DNA of 64,000 nucleotides, taken from NCBI RefSeq assembly GCF_021295335.1, contig NZ_JAIWOT010000001.1, forward strand, positions 1,955,001-2,019,000, in the 5' to 3' direction. This DNA comes from Komagataeibacter sp. FNDCF1. GTDB lineage: Bacteria; Pseudomonadota; Alphaproteobacteria; Acetobacterales; Acetobacteraceae. The notes below the pieces were generated by a model. The model was not told where the DNA came from. It did no database searches and was given only the letters and a program-made list of their open reading frames with translations. Both the position numbers and the translations under genes were made by a program. Position 1 is the stretch's first letter, and each line of letters starts with the position of its first letter. Of the stretch, positions 33,802 through 43,303 are shown piece by piece.

Positions 33802-34275
33802 CTAGTTTGCATCGCGATTACGCATGTTGTCGATAATCAGGATTGCCACGCCGCAATCTATCAGCGCATCGGCTATGTTGAACACCGGCCACGAATGGCC
33901 ATAGGCATGCGCATGGATGAAATCGACCACCGCGCCGAAGCGCAGCCGGTCGATCACATTGCCGATCGCACCGCCCATGATCAGCCCCAGCGCCACCGCG
34001 ACCCAGCGCCGTGGCGTGCGTGCAAGCCAGATGCCAAGTCCTGCCACGATAAGCAGGGCCGCGATGGAAAAGATCACACGCCCGGCCGCACCCGCGCCAC
34101 CCAGCATGCCGAACGTGATGGCATGGTTCCACACCATGGTCAGGTTGAGCACGGGCAGCAGGGGTACGCTCTCGCGCGCCGGCAGGTCATAGATATCGAG
34201 TATCCAGTACTTGCTGGCCTGATCGGCCACCAGCGCGCCCAGCAGGCAGGCCATGCCCGCAACGCGGTTGTTCAT
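33802..34275 (-). CDS. lspA: Lipoprotein signal peptidase
   Basis: This 157-residue inner-membrane aspartic protease cleaves prolipoprotein signal peptides. Catalytic aspartates are Asp118 (AVVDFI) and Asp136 (VFNIADALI), 18 residues apart as in known enzymes; GNVIDRLRFG precedes the first. Four membrane segments are predicted. The ATG at 34275 lies five bases after ileS. The ileS-lspA-lipoprotein order is a common alphaproteobacterial arrangement. Confidence 0.96.
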   Translation of the reverse strand: MNNRVAGMACLLGALVADQASKYWILDIYDLPARESVPLLPVLNLTMVWNHAITFGMLGGAGAAGRVIFSIAALLIVAGLGIWLARTPRRWVAVALGLIMGGAIGNVIDRLRFGAVVDFIHAHAYGHSWPVFNIADALIDCGVAILIIDNMRNRDAN

Positions 34276-34280
34276 CGTGC

Positions 34281-37154
34281 CTATGCCCTGCCCTGCACCA
34301 CATCGACACAGCGCAGGCACAGTTCGGGGTGGGCGGCATTCCCGCCCACTTCCTCCAGCACTTTCCAGCATCGCGCGCATTTGTGCCCCGCGGCGACACT
34401 GACCGACGGAATGCCGTGGGGCGTGCCGTCCTGTGCCTCATCCTCGCCCAGGTAGATCGATCCCGCACCGGCAATGACATTGACCTCCGCCTGCGAGACG
34501 ATGGTCAGTTCCGCCCAGTCAACACCGGCAAAGCGGGCCGCTTCCGCTTCCGACAGCGGCAGTTCGAGCGCCGCCTGCAGCGAGGACTTGACCAGCCCGT
34601 CACGCCTTGCGGTCTCGATCTCGGTGGTGATCACACGCCGCACGGCACGCAGCATGGCCCAGCGTTCGCCCAGTTCGGGGTCGTTCCACTCCACCGGCAG
34701 TTCGGGGAAGGGCTGCAGGTGCACGCTTTCGGTATTGCCGGGGCGGGCCAGCCACGCTTCCTCGGCCGTGAAGACCAGGACCGGGGCAAGCCATGTGCAC
34801 AGGCAGCGATGCAGGTGGTCCAGCACCGTACGCGCCGCCCGGCGCTTCAGGCTGGCGGGGCCATCACAGTAGATGGTGTCCTTGCGCACATCGAAGTAGA
34901 AGGCAGACAGGTCAGCCGCGCAGAAACCGTGCAGCGCGGGATAGACGCCAACCCATTCATGGGTTTCCACCGCGCGGGCCACAAGGCCGCCCAGTTCACC
35001 CAGACGGTGCAGCACCCAGCGCTCCAGCTCGGGCAGTTCGGCGTAAGGCACGCGCTCGGCTTCGGTAAAGCCGTCCAGCGCGCCCAGCAGCCAGCGCAGC
35101 GTATTACGCAGGCGGCGGTAGAGTTCGCCCTGCTGCTTGAGGATTTCCTTGCCGATCCGCAGGTCCTCGTTGGTGTCCGAGTTCATGACCCACAGGCGCA
35201 GGATGTCCGCACCCAGCGTGTCATTCACATCCTGGGGCGCAATGACGTTGCCCAGCGACTTGGACATCTTGCGGCCCTGCTCGTCCAGCACGAAGCCGTT
35301 GGTGACCAGCGCCCGGTAAGGGGCGACGCCGCGCGTGCCGACACTCTCCAGCAGCGAGGACTGGAACCAGCCGCGATGCTGGTCGGAGCCTTCCAGATAC
35401 AGGTCGGCGGGAAATTTCATGTCGCCATGACCCAGCACGAAGGCGTGGGTCGAGCCACTTTCGAACCATACATCGACGATATCGAACACCTGTTCATAAT
35501 CATCGGGGTTGCGGCCTTCACCCAGGAAGCGCGCGGCCGGTGAACTGTACCACGCATCAGCACCTTCCGTGCGGAAGGCCTCGACAACGCGCGTCATGAC
35601 ACCGGCGTCACGCAGCACCTCGCCCGTGCGCTTTTCCACGAACACGGCAATCGGCACGCCCCAGGCACGCTGGCGGCTGATGCACCAGTCGGGACGCCCC
35701 GCCACCATGGAGGTCAGGCGGTTGCGCGCCTGTGCCGGCACGAAGGTCACGTCATCAAGCGCATCCAGCGCACGCCTGCGCAACTGGCCTTCGCCATCCA
35801 TGCGGATGAACCACTGGGGCGTTGCGCGATAGATGATCGGTGCGCGTGAGCGCCATGAATGCGGGTAGGAATGGACCAGCGTGGCCCGCGCCACAAGGCC
35901 GCAGGGCGCCGTGCCCGCAGCATCGGCGCGCTGCATGGCTTCCAGCAGCGCCTGGCAGACCGGCTCGGCCGCCTTGAACACATGCCCGCCGCCAAACAGC
36001 GGCACCCAGTCGGCATACCGCCCGTCATCAAGCACCAGTTCAGTGATCTCCAGACCATTGGCGCGGCCAAGGTTGAAGTCGTCCTCGCCATGGGCGGGAG
36101 CGGTGTGCACGAGGCCGGTGCCCGCCTCGGTCGTGACATGCGCGCCAGGGAGCAGCGGCACGTCGAAATCGTAGCCCTGCCCGCGCAGCGGATGGGCGCA
36201 GACGGCGCCTTCCAGCGCACTGCCGGGCAGGGTGTAGAGCACATGATGGGCGGTGATGTCCGCCGCCTCGCAGAACGGCGCGATCAGGTCCTCGGCCACC
36301 AGCACGCGGGCCTCGGGCTCCAGTGTCGCGCTGTCACCCACGCCATCAACGCGCACCACGGCATAGGTGATGTCCGGCCCGTAGGCGATGGCGCGGTTGG
36401 CGGGAATGGTCCACGGCGTGGTGGTCCAGATCACGGCCGCCACATCTTCCAGCGCATGGGCGGGGGTGGGATCGGTCACGAAGGGGAAGGCGACGTGAAT
36501 GGCGGTGGATTCATGCTCGCGGTATTCGATCTCGGCCTCGGCCAGCGCGGTCTTTTCAACCGGGCTCCACATGACAGGGCGCAGGCCACGATACAGCAGA
36601 CCATTGAGCAGGAATTTGCCGATCTCGTCCGCAATCGCCGCCTCGGATGAGAAATCCATCGTGGCGTACCGGTTCGCCCATTCCGCCTGCACGCCCAGCC
36701 TGCGGAATTCGGCCGCCTGCGTGTCCAGCCACTTCTGGGCATAGGCGCGGCATTCCGCACGGAACTGCAGGACCGGCACGCTGTCCTTGTCCTGCCCGCG
36801 CTTGCGGTATGCTTCCTCGATCTTCCATTCGATGGGCAGGCCGTGGCAGTCCCAGCCGGGCACGTAATGGATGCCGTACCCCGCCATGCGGTGGGCACGG
36901 TTGATCACGTCCTTCAGGATCTTGTTCAGCGCGTGGCCGATATGCAGGTGGCCGTTGGCGTAGGGCGGCCCGTCATGCAGCATGAACACGTCACGCCCCC
37001 GTGCCTGCTCGAGCAATCGGGTATCAAGCTTCTCGCCATCCCATCCCGCCAGAATCTCCGGCTCCCGCTTGGGCAGGTTGCCACGCATGGGAAAGGAAGT
37101 GGTCGGCAGGAAGACCGTTTCCCGATAGAGATCCTGTGGTTTTGACTCGGACAT
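34281..37154 (-). CDS. ileS: Isoleucyl-tRNA synthetase
   Basis: This 957-residue class I synthetase charges tRNA-Ile and edits misactivated valine. The HIGH motif is in PYANGHLHIGHALNK and the KMSKS loop is KMSKSLGN. The CP1 editing domain lies between them (about 200-420), with WTTTPWTIPANRA, and a C-terminal zinc site is visible in CARCWK and CLRC. The ATG at 37154 (MSESKPQDLY) was chosen because the 32 preceding in-frame residues resemble no synthetase. Confidence 0.97.
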   Translation of the reverse strand: MSESKPQDLYRETVFLPTTSFPMRGNLPKREPEILAGWDGEKLDTRLLEQARGRDVFMLHDGPPYANGHLHIGHALNKILKDVINRAHRMAGYGIHYVPGWDCHGLPIEWKIEEAYRKRGQDKDSVPVLQFRAECRAYAQKWLDTQAAEFRRLGVQAEWANRYATMDFSSEAAIADEIGKFLLNGLLYRGLRPVMWSPVEKTALAEAEIEYREHESTAIHVAFPFVTDPTPAHALEDVAAVIWTTTPWTIPANRAIAYGPDITYAVVRVDGVGDSATLEPEARVLVAEDLIAPFCEAADITAHHVLYTLPGSALEGAVCAHPLRGQGYDFDVPLLPGAHVTTEAGTGLVHTAPAHGEDDFNLGRANGLEITELVLDDGRYADWVPLFGGGHVFKAAEPVCQALLEAMQRADAAGTAPCGLVARATLVHSYPHSWRSRAPIIYRATPQWFIRMDGEGQLRRRALDALDDVTFVPAQARNRLTSMVAGRPDWCISRQRAWGVPIAVFVEKRTGEVLRDAGVMTRVVEAFRTEGADAWYSSPAARFLGEGRNPDDYEQVFDIVDVWFESGSTHAFVLGHGDMKFPADLYLEGSDQHRGWFQSSLLESVGTRGVAPYRALVTNGFVLDEQGRKMSKSLGNVIAPQDVNDTLGADILRLWVMNSDTNEDLRIGKEILKQQGELYRRLRNTLRWLLGALDGFTEAERVPYAELPELERWVLHRLGELGGLVARAVETHEWVGVYPALHGFCAADLSAFYFDVRKDTIYCDGPASLKRRAARTVLDHLHRCLCTWLAPVLVFTAEEAWLARPGNTESVHLQPFPELPVEWNDPELGERWAMLRAVRRVITTEIETARRDGLVKSSLQAALELPLSEAEAARFAGVDWAELTIVSQAEVNVIAGAGSIYLGEDEAQDGTPHGIPSVSVAAGHKCARCWKVLEEVGGNAAHPELCLRCVDVVQGRA

Positions 37155-37246
37155 GGCCTGTTCTGTTCTTCTGGCAAGATGAAGCGCATGCCGGAGCGAA
37201 AGCCCCGTGCGCAAGGCAACCTTATGGGGATCACGGCCCCGTATGG

Positions 37247-38206
37247 TCAAGTTCTGGAGGGTTCGGCCCCCGGCTGGCGGGTGGACAGGTAGGTGGCGGC
37301 CTGTTCGGAGTCACGCGCGATCTGGGCCTTGAGCGCGTCCAGACCGTCAAAGCGGCGTTCGGCGCGCAGCAGCGTATGCAGCGCCACCGACAGGTGCTGG
37401 CCATACAGGTCGCCCGAAAAGCCCAGCAGGTGTACTTCCAGCCGGCTCTCCTGCCCGTCATTTATGGTGGGCCTGCGCCCGATATTGGCGACGCCGGGAT
37501 GCACCGTGCCATCGGCCAGCCGCACGCTGACGGCATAGACGCCGCGCGCGGGCTCAAGATGGCGGCCAAGGGGGACGTTGGCGGTGGGAAAGCCCAGCAG
37601 GCGGCCACGCTTGTCCCCATGCTGGACCACGCCGCGAATCGACCATGGGCGGCCCAGTTCCTCGGCCGCGCGCTCGGGGTAGCCATCCTGCAGCAGGCGG
37701 CGGATACGGCTGGAGGAATATGGCCCCAGCCCGTCGGAAAGCGGCGGCACCACGGTCAGGCCGATACCCAGTTCCCCGCTGCGCTCGGCCAGGAAGTCCA
37801 CGTTGCCGCGCCTGCGGTGACCAAACGCGAAATCGAGCCCGCAGGCCACATGCCGCAGGCCAAGGCTTTCATGCAGCACGCGGGTGACGAAGTCCTCGGC
37901 GCTCATGGTGCTGAATTCGCGGTCGAAACCGATCTGGAACACGTGCTTCACGCCCAGGGCGGCCAGGGCGGCGAAGCGTTCCTGCTCAAGTGTCAGGCGA
38001 AAGGGCGGGTCCTGCGGGCGAAAGAGTTCACGCGGATGCGGCTCGAACGTCACGACCGCCAGTTCGCAGCCGGGGCGGGCGGCATGCAGCGCATGGACCA
38101 GATGGGCATGCCCCAGATGCACGCCATCAAAATTGCCCAGCGCCGCAACCGTGCCCCGGGCGCTATCGGGTATGGCGCGCCAGTCGGTATGCAGCCGCGC
38201 TTTCAT
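37247..38206 (-). CDS. ribF: Riboflavin kinase / FAD synthetase
   Basis: This 319-residue bifunctional enzyme turns riboflavin into FMN and then FAD. The N-terminal nucleotidyltransferase domain shows LGNFDGVHLGHAHLV, FEPHPRELF and SSSRIRRLL. The C-terminal flavokinase shows GRLLGFPTANV and PGVANIGRRPTI. The ATG at 38206 overlaps the mtnC stop by four bases, coupling FAD synthesis to methionine salvage. The ribF-ileS-lspA order is widely conserved. Confidence 0.96.
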   Translation of the reverse strand: MKARLHTDWRAIPDSARGTVAALGNFDGVHLGHAHLVHALHAARPGCELAVVTFEPHPRELFRPQDPPFRLTLEQERFAALAALGVKHVFQIGFDREFSTMSAEDFVTRVLHESLGLRHVACGLDFAFGHRRRGNVDFLAERSGELGIGLTVVPPLSDGLGPYSSSRIRRLLQDGYPERAAEELGRPWSIRGVVQHGDKRGRLLGFPTANVPLGRHLEPARGVYAVSVRLADGTVHPGVANIGRRPTINDGQESRLEVHLLGFSGDLYGQHLSVALHTLLRAERRFDGLDALKAQIARDSEQAATYLSTRQPGAEPSRT

Positions 38207-38919
38207 GCAGCCTCCACGCGCGGCAGGCCGAAGCGGTCCGCGACCTCGGCCAGTGTCGCCGCAACGGGGTGGGTGGTGCCGGGCTGCGTGCCATCGGCGG
38301 GGCGCACGATCTGGCAGGTACGCAGCCCCGCCTGTGCCGCCGCATCCAGTTCGGCCACCACATCGGACAGGAACAGGACATCGCCCGGGGTCCACTGCGC
38401 GTCCTGCACGATGCGGCGATAGCTTTCCGCATCCCGCTTGCCCCCCATCTGCAGGTCATAGAACCCCACGAACACGCTGCTCAGATCACCTTCGGTCGTG
38501 TGGCCATAGATCAGCTTCTGCGCCGCAACCGAGCCTGAGGAATAGACCGCAAGCGCAAGCCCCGCCGCCGCCCAGCAGCGCAGCGTGGGCACCACATCGG
38601 GGAAGAGCGTGGCCTTGAGCACGCCATCGGCATAGCCCTGCGCCCAGACCATGCCCTGCAATGCCTTGAGCGGGGCGATCTTGGCATCCGAATCCATCCA
38701 GCACTCAAGCTGGCGCAGCGGGGGCACGCCGGGTGCAAGGCGGGCGATTTCCTCAAGCTGGGACCGGACCGCCGGATCGTCCGCCCGGTCGCGCAGCAGC
38801 GCGGGCAATGCCTTGCGCGCATAGGGAAACAGGGTGTCATGGACGAAGGAGACCGGCAGGGTCGTTCCCTCGATATCCAGCAGCACCGCGCGCACTGGCG
38901 GCTGCGTGGTCTGGGTCAC
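38203..38919 (-). CDS. mtnC: Enolase-phosphatase E1 (acireductone synthase) MtnC
   Basis: This 238-residue HAD-family enzyme enolises and dephosphorylates 2,3-diketo-5-methylthiopentyl-1-phosphate in the methionine salvage pathway. The HAD motifs are LLDIEGTTLPVSFV (Asp15, Glu17), YSSGSVAAQ, and LFLSDVVAELDAA with the metal-binding Asp. The overlap with ribF and the position after mtnD fit a salvage operon. The length is typical of bacterial E1. Confidence 0.94.
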   Translation of the reverse strand: MTQTTQPPVRAVLLDIEGTTLPVSFVHDTLFPYARKALPALLRDRADDPAVRSQLEEIARLAPGVPPLRQLECWMDSDAKIAPLKALQGMVWAQGYADGVLKATLFPDVVPTLRCWAAAGLALAVYSSGSVAAQKLIYGHTTEGDLSSVFVGFYDLQMGGKRDAESYRRIVQDAQWTPGDVLFLSDVVAELDAAAQAGLRTCQIVRPADGTQPGTTHPVAATLAEVADRFGLPRVEAA

Positions 38920-38951
38920 GTTACTCTTCTCCCTCGGGTGCGGTTTGCGGT

Positions 38952-39494
38952 TCAGGCTTCGGCGGGAAAGCGGGTTGCGATGTCACTTCCGGTATAGCGG
39001 GCAATCCAGCCATCAGGATTGGTAAAGATGCGCAGCGTCACGAAATCCGGCGTCTCGCCACCGTCGAACCAGTGCGATATGCCCGCGGGGACCGAGATCA
39101 GGTCGCCCGCCGTGCAGCGTACGTCATACACGCGGCCGTTCACATGCAGGATGAAATCCCCCTGCCCGTGCACGAAGAAGCGGACCTCATCCTCGCTATG
39201 GGTATGTTCGGACAGGTACTTGCCGCGCGCCTGCGCCCAGCCCTGCGTATCCGGCCCCACGCGCAGCACATCCGCCGAACCGGCACCTGTCTCGCCCATC
39301 AGCTGGTCCAGATAGGGGCGGTAGGCGTCAAGCACATCGCTTTCCGGCGCATCGCGCGGGGGCACGACGGGGGCGTCCCACCGTTCGAAGCGCACGCCGA
39401 TGGGGGCAAGCTCCATGGCGATGCGTGCGGGGTCACCGAGCTGCACAATGGGCGCACCGGGGTTGTTGTCGGCATAGACACGCAGGCGGCTCAT
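38952..39494 (-). CDS. mtnD: Acireductone dioxygenase MtnD
   Basis: This 180-residue cupin enzyme oxidises the acireductone to the 2-oxo acid precursor of methionine; with nickel instead of iron the product differs. Metal ligands are His97, His99, Glu103 (EHTHSEDEVRFFV) and His141 (GISHWFD). The start ATG overlaps the mtnB stop by four bases. The segment KYLSEHTHSEDEVRFFVHG is diagnostic of the family. Confidence 0.95.
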   Translation of the reverse strand: MSRLRVYADNNPGAPIVQLGDPARIAMELAPIGVRFERWDAPVVPPRDAPESDVLDAYRPYLDQLMGETGAGSADVLRVGPDTQGWAQARGKYLSEHTHSEDEVRFFVHGQGDFILHVNGRVYDVRCTAGDLISVPAGISHWFDGGETPDFVTLRIFTNPDGWIARYTGSDIATRFPAEA

Positions 39495-40153
39495 CGGATC
39501 TTCCTTCTTTCCAGTTCGCAGGCCAGCAGGAATTCAAGCCCCTCCAGCCGGGCCAGCGCCATGTCCATGTCCGCACCCCACACATAGACCCCATGCCCGC
39601 GGATGATGTAGCCCGCGCGCATCTGGTCCAGATACGGCGCCACGACATGGGAGAGACGGGCGATATCCTGGTCATTGTCGAATACCGGCACACGCACGCG
39701 GGCGGCATGGGTGTCCTGTCCGGCAAAGACCTTCTGCACCTCGTAGCCTTCCAGCACCAGTTCGTCACCGCCAAGCATGGACAGCACGGTGGAGGCGACC
39801 GAGTGGCCATGCAGCACCGCGCCCGCCGCCGGGTCGTGGGCATAGACCTGACAGTGCAGCAGCGTCTCGGCGCTGGGGCGGTCGGATGGCGTGAACGGCG
39901 CGCCCGCGGCATCGACCCGGATCACGCCCTGCCGGTCCAGCAGTCCCTTGTGGCCGCCCGAACGCGTGATGGCGATGGTGCCATCAGGCAGGCGGATGCT
40001 GATATTGCCCGCCGTGGCGGGTACCCAGCCGAAGCGGTCCATCCGCTGCCCCACGGCAATGATGCGGGCCACCGCATCGCAATACGCGCCAGCGGGAAAC
40101 GTCGCCCCGTCCATCATGCCATCGGTCCGTGCATGGTGCACGTGCGCTGTCAT
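39491..40153 (-). CDS. mtnB: Methylthioribulose-1-phosphate dehydratase MtnB
   Basis: This 220-residue class II aldolase-like zinc enzyme dehydrates methylthioribulose-1-phosphate. Zinc ligands appear in LHGHS (His115, His117) and in [11 protein letters not shown], with [11 protein letters not shown] as the phosphate-binding region. The start at 40153 overlaps the tatA stop by four bases. A shorter start near residues 13-14 (Met-Met) is possible. The salvage kinase and isomerase genes are not in the window. Confidence 0.93.
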   Translation of the reverse strand: MTAHVHHARTDGMMDGATFPAGAYCDAVARIIAVGQRMDRFGWVPATAGNISIRLPDGTIAITRSGGHKGLLDRQGVIRVDAAGAPFTPSDRPSAETLLHCQVYAHDPAAGAVLHGHSVASTVLSMLGGDELVLEGYEVQKVFAGQDTHAARVRVPVFDNDQDIARLSHVVAPYLDQMRAGYIIRGHGVYVWGADMDMALARLEGLEFLLACELERRKIR

Positions 40154-40395
40154 TTCACGTTACTGGCCGAACGCTGCGGGGCTTCGGCAAAAGTGGCGTC
40201 CTTGTCCTTGGCCGGTCCCTGGATGTGGCCGCTGGCTGCCGGTTCTTCCGGTGTGTCATCGGCCATGTTCTTCTTGAACGACTTGATCCCGCGCGCCATG
40301 TCGCCCATGAGCGAACTGATCTTGCCGCCGCCGCCGAACAGCACCAGCACCACCGCCAGCACGATCAGCCAATGTCCCCAGCTCAAGCTACCCAT
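40150..40395 (-). CDS. tatA: Sec-independent protein translocase subunit TatA
   Basis: This 81-residue pore-forming Tat component has an N-terminal membrane helix ([17 protein letters not shown]), then the amphipathic helix [20 protein letters not shown] and a polar tail. Homologues usually read GRGK after the helix; here it is GGGGK. The ATG at 40395 (MGSLSWGHW) is the usual TatA start; an in-frame ATG at 40404 would add three residues. No tatB or tatC is adjacent. It is coupled to mtnB by ATGA. Confidence 0.92.
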   Translation of the reverse strand: MGSLSWGHWLIVLAVVLVLFGGGGKISSLMGDMARGIKSFKKNMADDTPEEPAASGHIQGPAKDKDATFAEAPQRSASNVK

Positions 40396-40527
40396 AGCAT
40401 CCCCCATCCGCGTCCATGACGCGCCAATACCGTATTGCCCGCCAGCCACACAACATGACCACGGCCTGCACGTACCCGCCTATGTGAGGCGCACGCACAG
40501 GATATGCAAGCACCCATCCCCGCCCTG

Positions 40528-41058
40528 TCAGCCCGCGGGAAGGATAAATCCGTAGGCAGGGTAGACGGTTTTGCCCATGTCGTGAATGGGGGACCACCAT
40601 ACCCTGACCCGTGACCAGTCATTGCGGCCCGATACATCGACCACCGGCTCCGACCTGCCGATGCGGCCGGGCACCCAGTTGGCCTGGTCCACCAGCACCT
40701 CCCGCGGGCCGCGTACCGCGCGCACGACCGATACATGACCGTCCGGCAGGCGGCCTGTCGCACGGAATACCAGGACCGCGCCGGGCCTTGGCGCATGGCC
40801 ACGCGGGTAGCGGCCCTGTGCCTGCCCCCACCATGATGCCGCATCCCCCTGCATCTGCATATGCGTGACCTGCCGTGCATAGGGCGCGCACTGCACCGCA
40901 CCATGCCACCCCTGCCCGCTGCCCCCCGCGCAGGCGGCCAGCGACAGCAGCGCGCCCCCCGCGCCCAGCCGCCACCATGCCGCGCGCACCCGGGCCGCCA
41001 GTGCCGGTATCGGGTGCGCCGGTCCCGGGCGTGCCACTGTCCTGCGCACCACCGTCAT
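40528..41058 (-). CDS. CHAP-domain lipoprotein, putative cell-wall amidase
   Basis: This protein of about 176 residues has an N-terminal basic region and a hydrophobic stretch ending SLAACAGG, a lipoprotein-type cleavage site. The CHAP fold follows, with the catalytic cysteine in CAPYARQ and the histidine in PDGHVSVVRAV, plus RPGAVLVFRATG. Such proteins cleave peptidoglycan amide bonds. I chose ATG 41058; a GTG three codons earlier is possible. It lies between recX and tatA and may be transcribed with either. Confidence 0.8.
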   Translation of the reverse strand: MTVVRRTVARPGPAHPIPALAARVRAAWWRLGAGGALLSLAACAGGSGQGWHGAVQCAPYARQVTHMQMQGDAASWWGQAQGRYPRGHAPRPGAVLVFRATGRLPDGHVSVVRAVRGPREVLVDQANWVPGRIGRSEPVVDVSGRNDWSRVRVWWSPIHDMGKTVYPAYGFILPAG

Positions 41059-41163
41059 GCGTGCCACCGCGATGCATCCCCCGGCTCGGTGCGCCCCGGC
41101 GCTCCCGGCTCCGGCATATGGTCCGCCATCAGATACCCCACGCCCACGTCCCTTCCCTCACCG

Positions 41164-41805
41164 TCATGCCGACCTCATGCACATGATCCTGTCCTCCGCC
41201 TCGTCGCGGTCCATGTCCAGTGCGCGCCGTGCCGTATCATGGGAAAAACCGGCCCGCGCCATGGCATCGAGCGCACGGCGGTGGCGTCTGCGCGCCTCCT
41301 CCCCATCCGCGTCGGGACGCAGGAAGGGGCCGGCGCGGCGCTTGCGCACGAAGACCAGGGCCGCCGCCAGTTCGGTCTCCTGTCCCTCGCCATCACGCGG
41401 GCCGAGGGCTTCCTCCACTGCATGTGCCACCGTGGCCTCATCCACCCCCCTTGCACCCAGATGCGCCGCCACCATGCGCCGCGAACGGCCGGCGCGGGCA
41501 AGGGAACGGGCACGGAATTCGGAAAAACGGGCGTCGTCAACCGCGCCCAGCCCCTCCATATCCGTCACGATGCGGGGAATGGTCTGCCGCGCGGCCTGCA
41601 CGGCACGGGCCGCGTCCTCCACGTCCATGCCGCCGTTCACGGCCCGGCGCACCCAGCGGTCGATGTGGCGGGCAAGCATCTGCTCCACCCCCGCCCGCGT
41701 GGCGGAAAAGCGGGCAAGATAGGCCAGCGCCGCCGCGCGCAGCACGGCGGCGTCCGGCGCGGGCGCAAGCGGTCGGGGGGCGGAGGGGAAAGGACGGGCC
41801 ACCAT
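41164..41805 (-). CDS. recX: Regulatory protein RecX
   Basis: This 213-residue helical-repeat protein limits RecA activity. It shows AALAYLARFSATRAGVEQML, DDARFSEFRARSLARAGRSRR and HLGARGVDEATVAHA, the three-repeat RecX pattern, with an Arg-rich C-terminal half (FVRKRRAGPF). No recA gene lies in the window. ATG 41805 was chosen because upstream in-frame sequence is not RecX-like. The gene diverges from argD across 295 bases, in which I see no RNA or protein gene. Confidence 0.85.
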   Translation of the reverse strand: MVARPFPSAPRPLAPAPDAAVLRAAALAYLARFSATRAGVEQMLARHIDRWVRRAVNGGMDVEDAARAVQAARQTIPRIVTDMEGLGAVDDARFSEFRARSLARAGRSRRMVAAHLGARGVDEATVAHAVEEALGPRDGEGQETELAAALVFVRKRRAGPFLRPDADGEEARRRHRRALDAMARAGFSHDTARRALDMDRDEAEDRIMCMRSA

Positions 41806-42100
41806 GATGCCAGCACTATGCCACAACCACCCGCTCCCGCCCAAGCACCCCGTACAGGGGCATGGCTGCCATGGCTTCGGCACGCCCCGCCGCAGGGTTA
41901 AGGTTGCATTTCGCACAGGCGGGCCATATCCTCCGTGCTTTCCGGCCCATGACGGAATGCCGGATGCGTAACGGACCGCATCCCCGTCGGGCGTGGAAAA
42001 ACCGGGAAAGAGATGTGCCTACCCCTGCTGGCGGTGGGCCGTTTTCGTTTCTGAACGCAATCCACTTTTTTCCTTTGAACTGAAATCACAAGGCCATTCC

Positions 42101-43303
42101 ATGATTTCCGCCCTGATGCCGAACTACAATCGTGCCGACCTCGCTTTCGAGCGCGGCGAAGGTGCCTGGCTGTACACGGCGGACGGGCGACGATTCCTGG
42201 ATTTCGGCTCGGGCATCGCCACATCCTCGGTCGGGCACAACAACCCCCATCTGGTGGACGCCATCACGCAGCAGGCGCAGCGCGTCATGCATGTGTCCAA
42301 CCTGTACCGCGTGCCCCAGGCGGAAAGGCTGGCCGAACGCCTGGTCGCCAACAGCTTTGCCGACAGCGCCTTCTTCTGCAATTCCGGCGCGGAAGCGAAT
42401 GAGGGGCTGATCAAGATGATCCGGCGCGCGCAGGCCAGGTCCGGCCACCCGGAGCGTACCCGCATCATCTGTTTCAACGGCGCGTTCCATGGCCGCACGC
42501 TGGCCACGCTGTCCGCCACGGGCAACCCCAAATACCTTGATGGCTTCGGCCCCCGGGTGGAAGGGTTCGACCATGTGCCGCTCAACAACATGAACGCGGT
42601 GCGCGACGCCATCAATGAAGAAACGGCAGGCATCCTGGTCGAGCCGGTGCAGGGGGAAAGCGGCATCCATGTCGCCGATTTCCGCTTCATGCAGGAACTG
42701 CGGGCGGCGTGTGATGAATACGGCCTGTTCCTGGGCGTGGATGAGGTGCAGTGCGGCATGGGCCGCACCGGCCGCCTGTTCGCCTATGAATGGTCGGGCA
42801 TCACGCCCGATATCCTGTCCACCGCAAAAGGGATTGCCGGTGGCTTCCCCATGGGCGCGGTCCTGACGACCGAGACCATTGCGAAACACATGGTGCCCGG
42901 CACCCATGGCACGACCTTTGGCGGCGGACCACTGGCCTGTGCCGCGGCCAACGCGGTGCTCGACATCATCCTGGCTCCCGGTTTCCTTGAAGGGGTGCGC
43001 GCGCGCGCAGCCCAGCTGGATGCCGGCTTTGACCAGCTGATCGCCACCTGTCCCGACATCTTTGCCGGCAGGCGCGGGCTTGGTCTGCTGCTGGGGCTGA
43101 AATGCAGGGTCGATGTGGCGCTGGTGCAGAACGCTGCAATGGCGGAAGGCATGCTGAGCGTCACGGCAGGGGACAACGTGCTGCGCCTGCTGCCGCCCCT
43201 TACGATTACACAGGCCGACTGCGACCGGGCGCTGGCCATGCTGGAGGGCGCCGCAGCACGCGTACGCGCCCACATTGCCGCCCAGGCGGAGACCGTGGCA
43301 TGA
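42101..43303 (+). CDS. argD: Acetylornithine aminotransferase
   Basis: This 400-residue class III PLP aminotransferase converts N-acetylglutamate semialdehyde to N-acetylornithine and often serves lysine synthesis too. The PLP lysine is Lys243 in STAKGIAGGFPMG; NSGAEANEGLIK and VDEVQCGMGRTG are also conserved. ATG 42101 has AAGG about six bases upstream. The stop overlaps argF by four bases, giving an argD-argF operon. Confidence 0.95.
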   Translation: MISALMPNYNRADLAFERGEGAWLYTADGRRFLDFGSGIATSSVGHNNPHLVDAITQQAQRVMHVSNLYRVPQAERLAERLVANSFADSAFFCNSGAEANEGLIKMIRRAQARSGHPERTRIICFNGAFHGRTLATLSATGNPKYLDGFGPRVEGFDHVPLNNMNAVRDAINEETAGILVEPVQGESGIHVADFRFMQELRAACDEYGLFLGVDEVQCGMGRTGRLFAYEWSGITPDILSTAKGIAGGFPMGAVLTTETIAKHMVPGTHGTTFGGGPLACAAANAVLDIILAPGFLEGVRARAAQLDAGFDQLIATCPDIFAGRRGLGLLLGLKCRVDVALVQNAAMAEGMLSVTAGDNVLRLLPPLTITQADCDRALAMLEGAAARVRAHIAAQAETVA

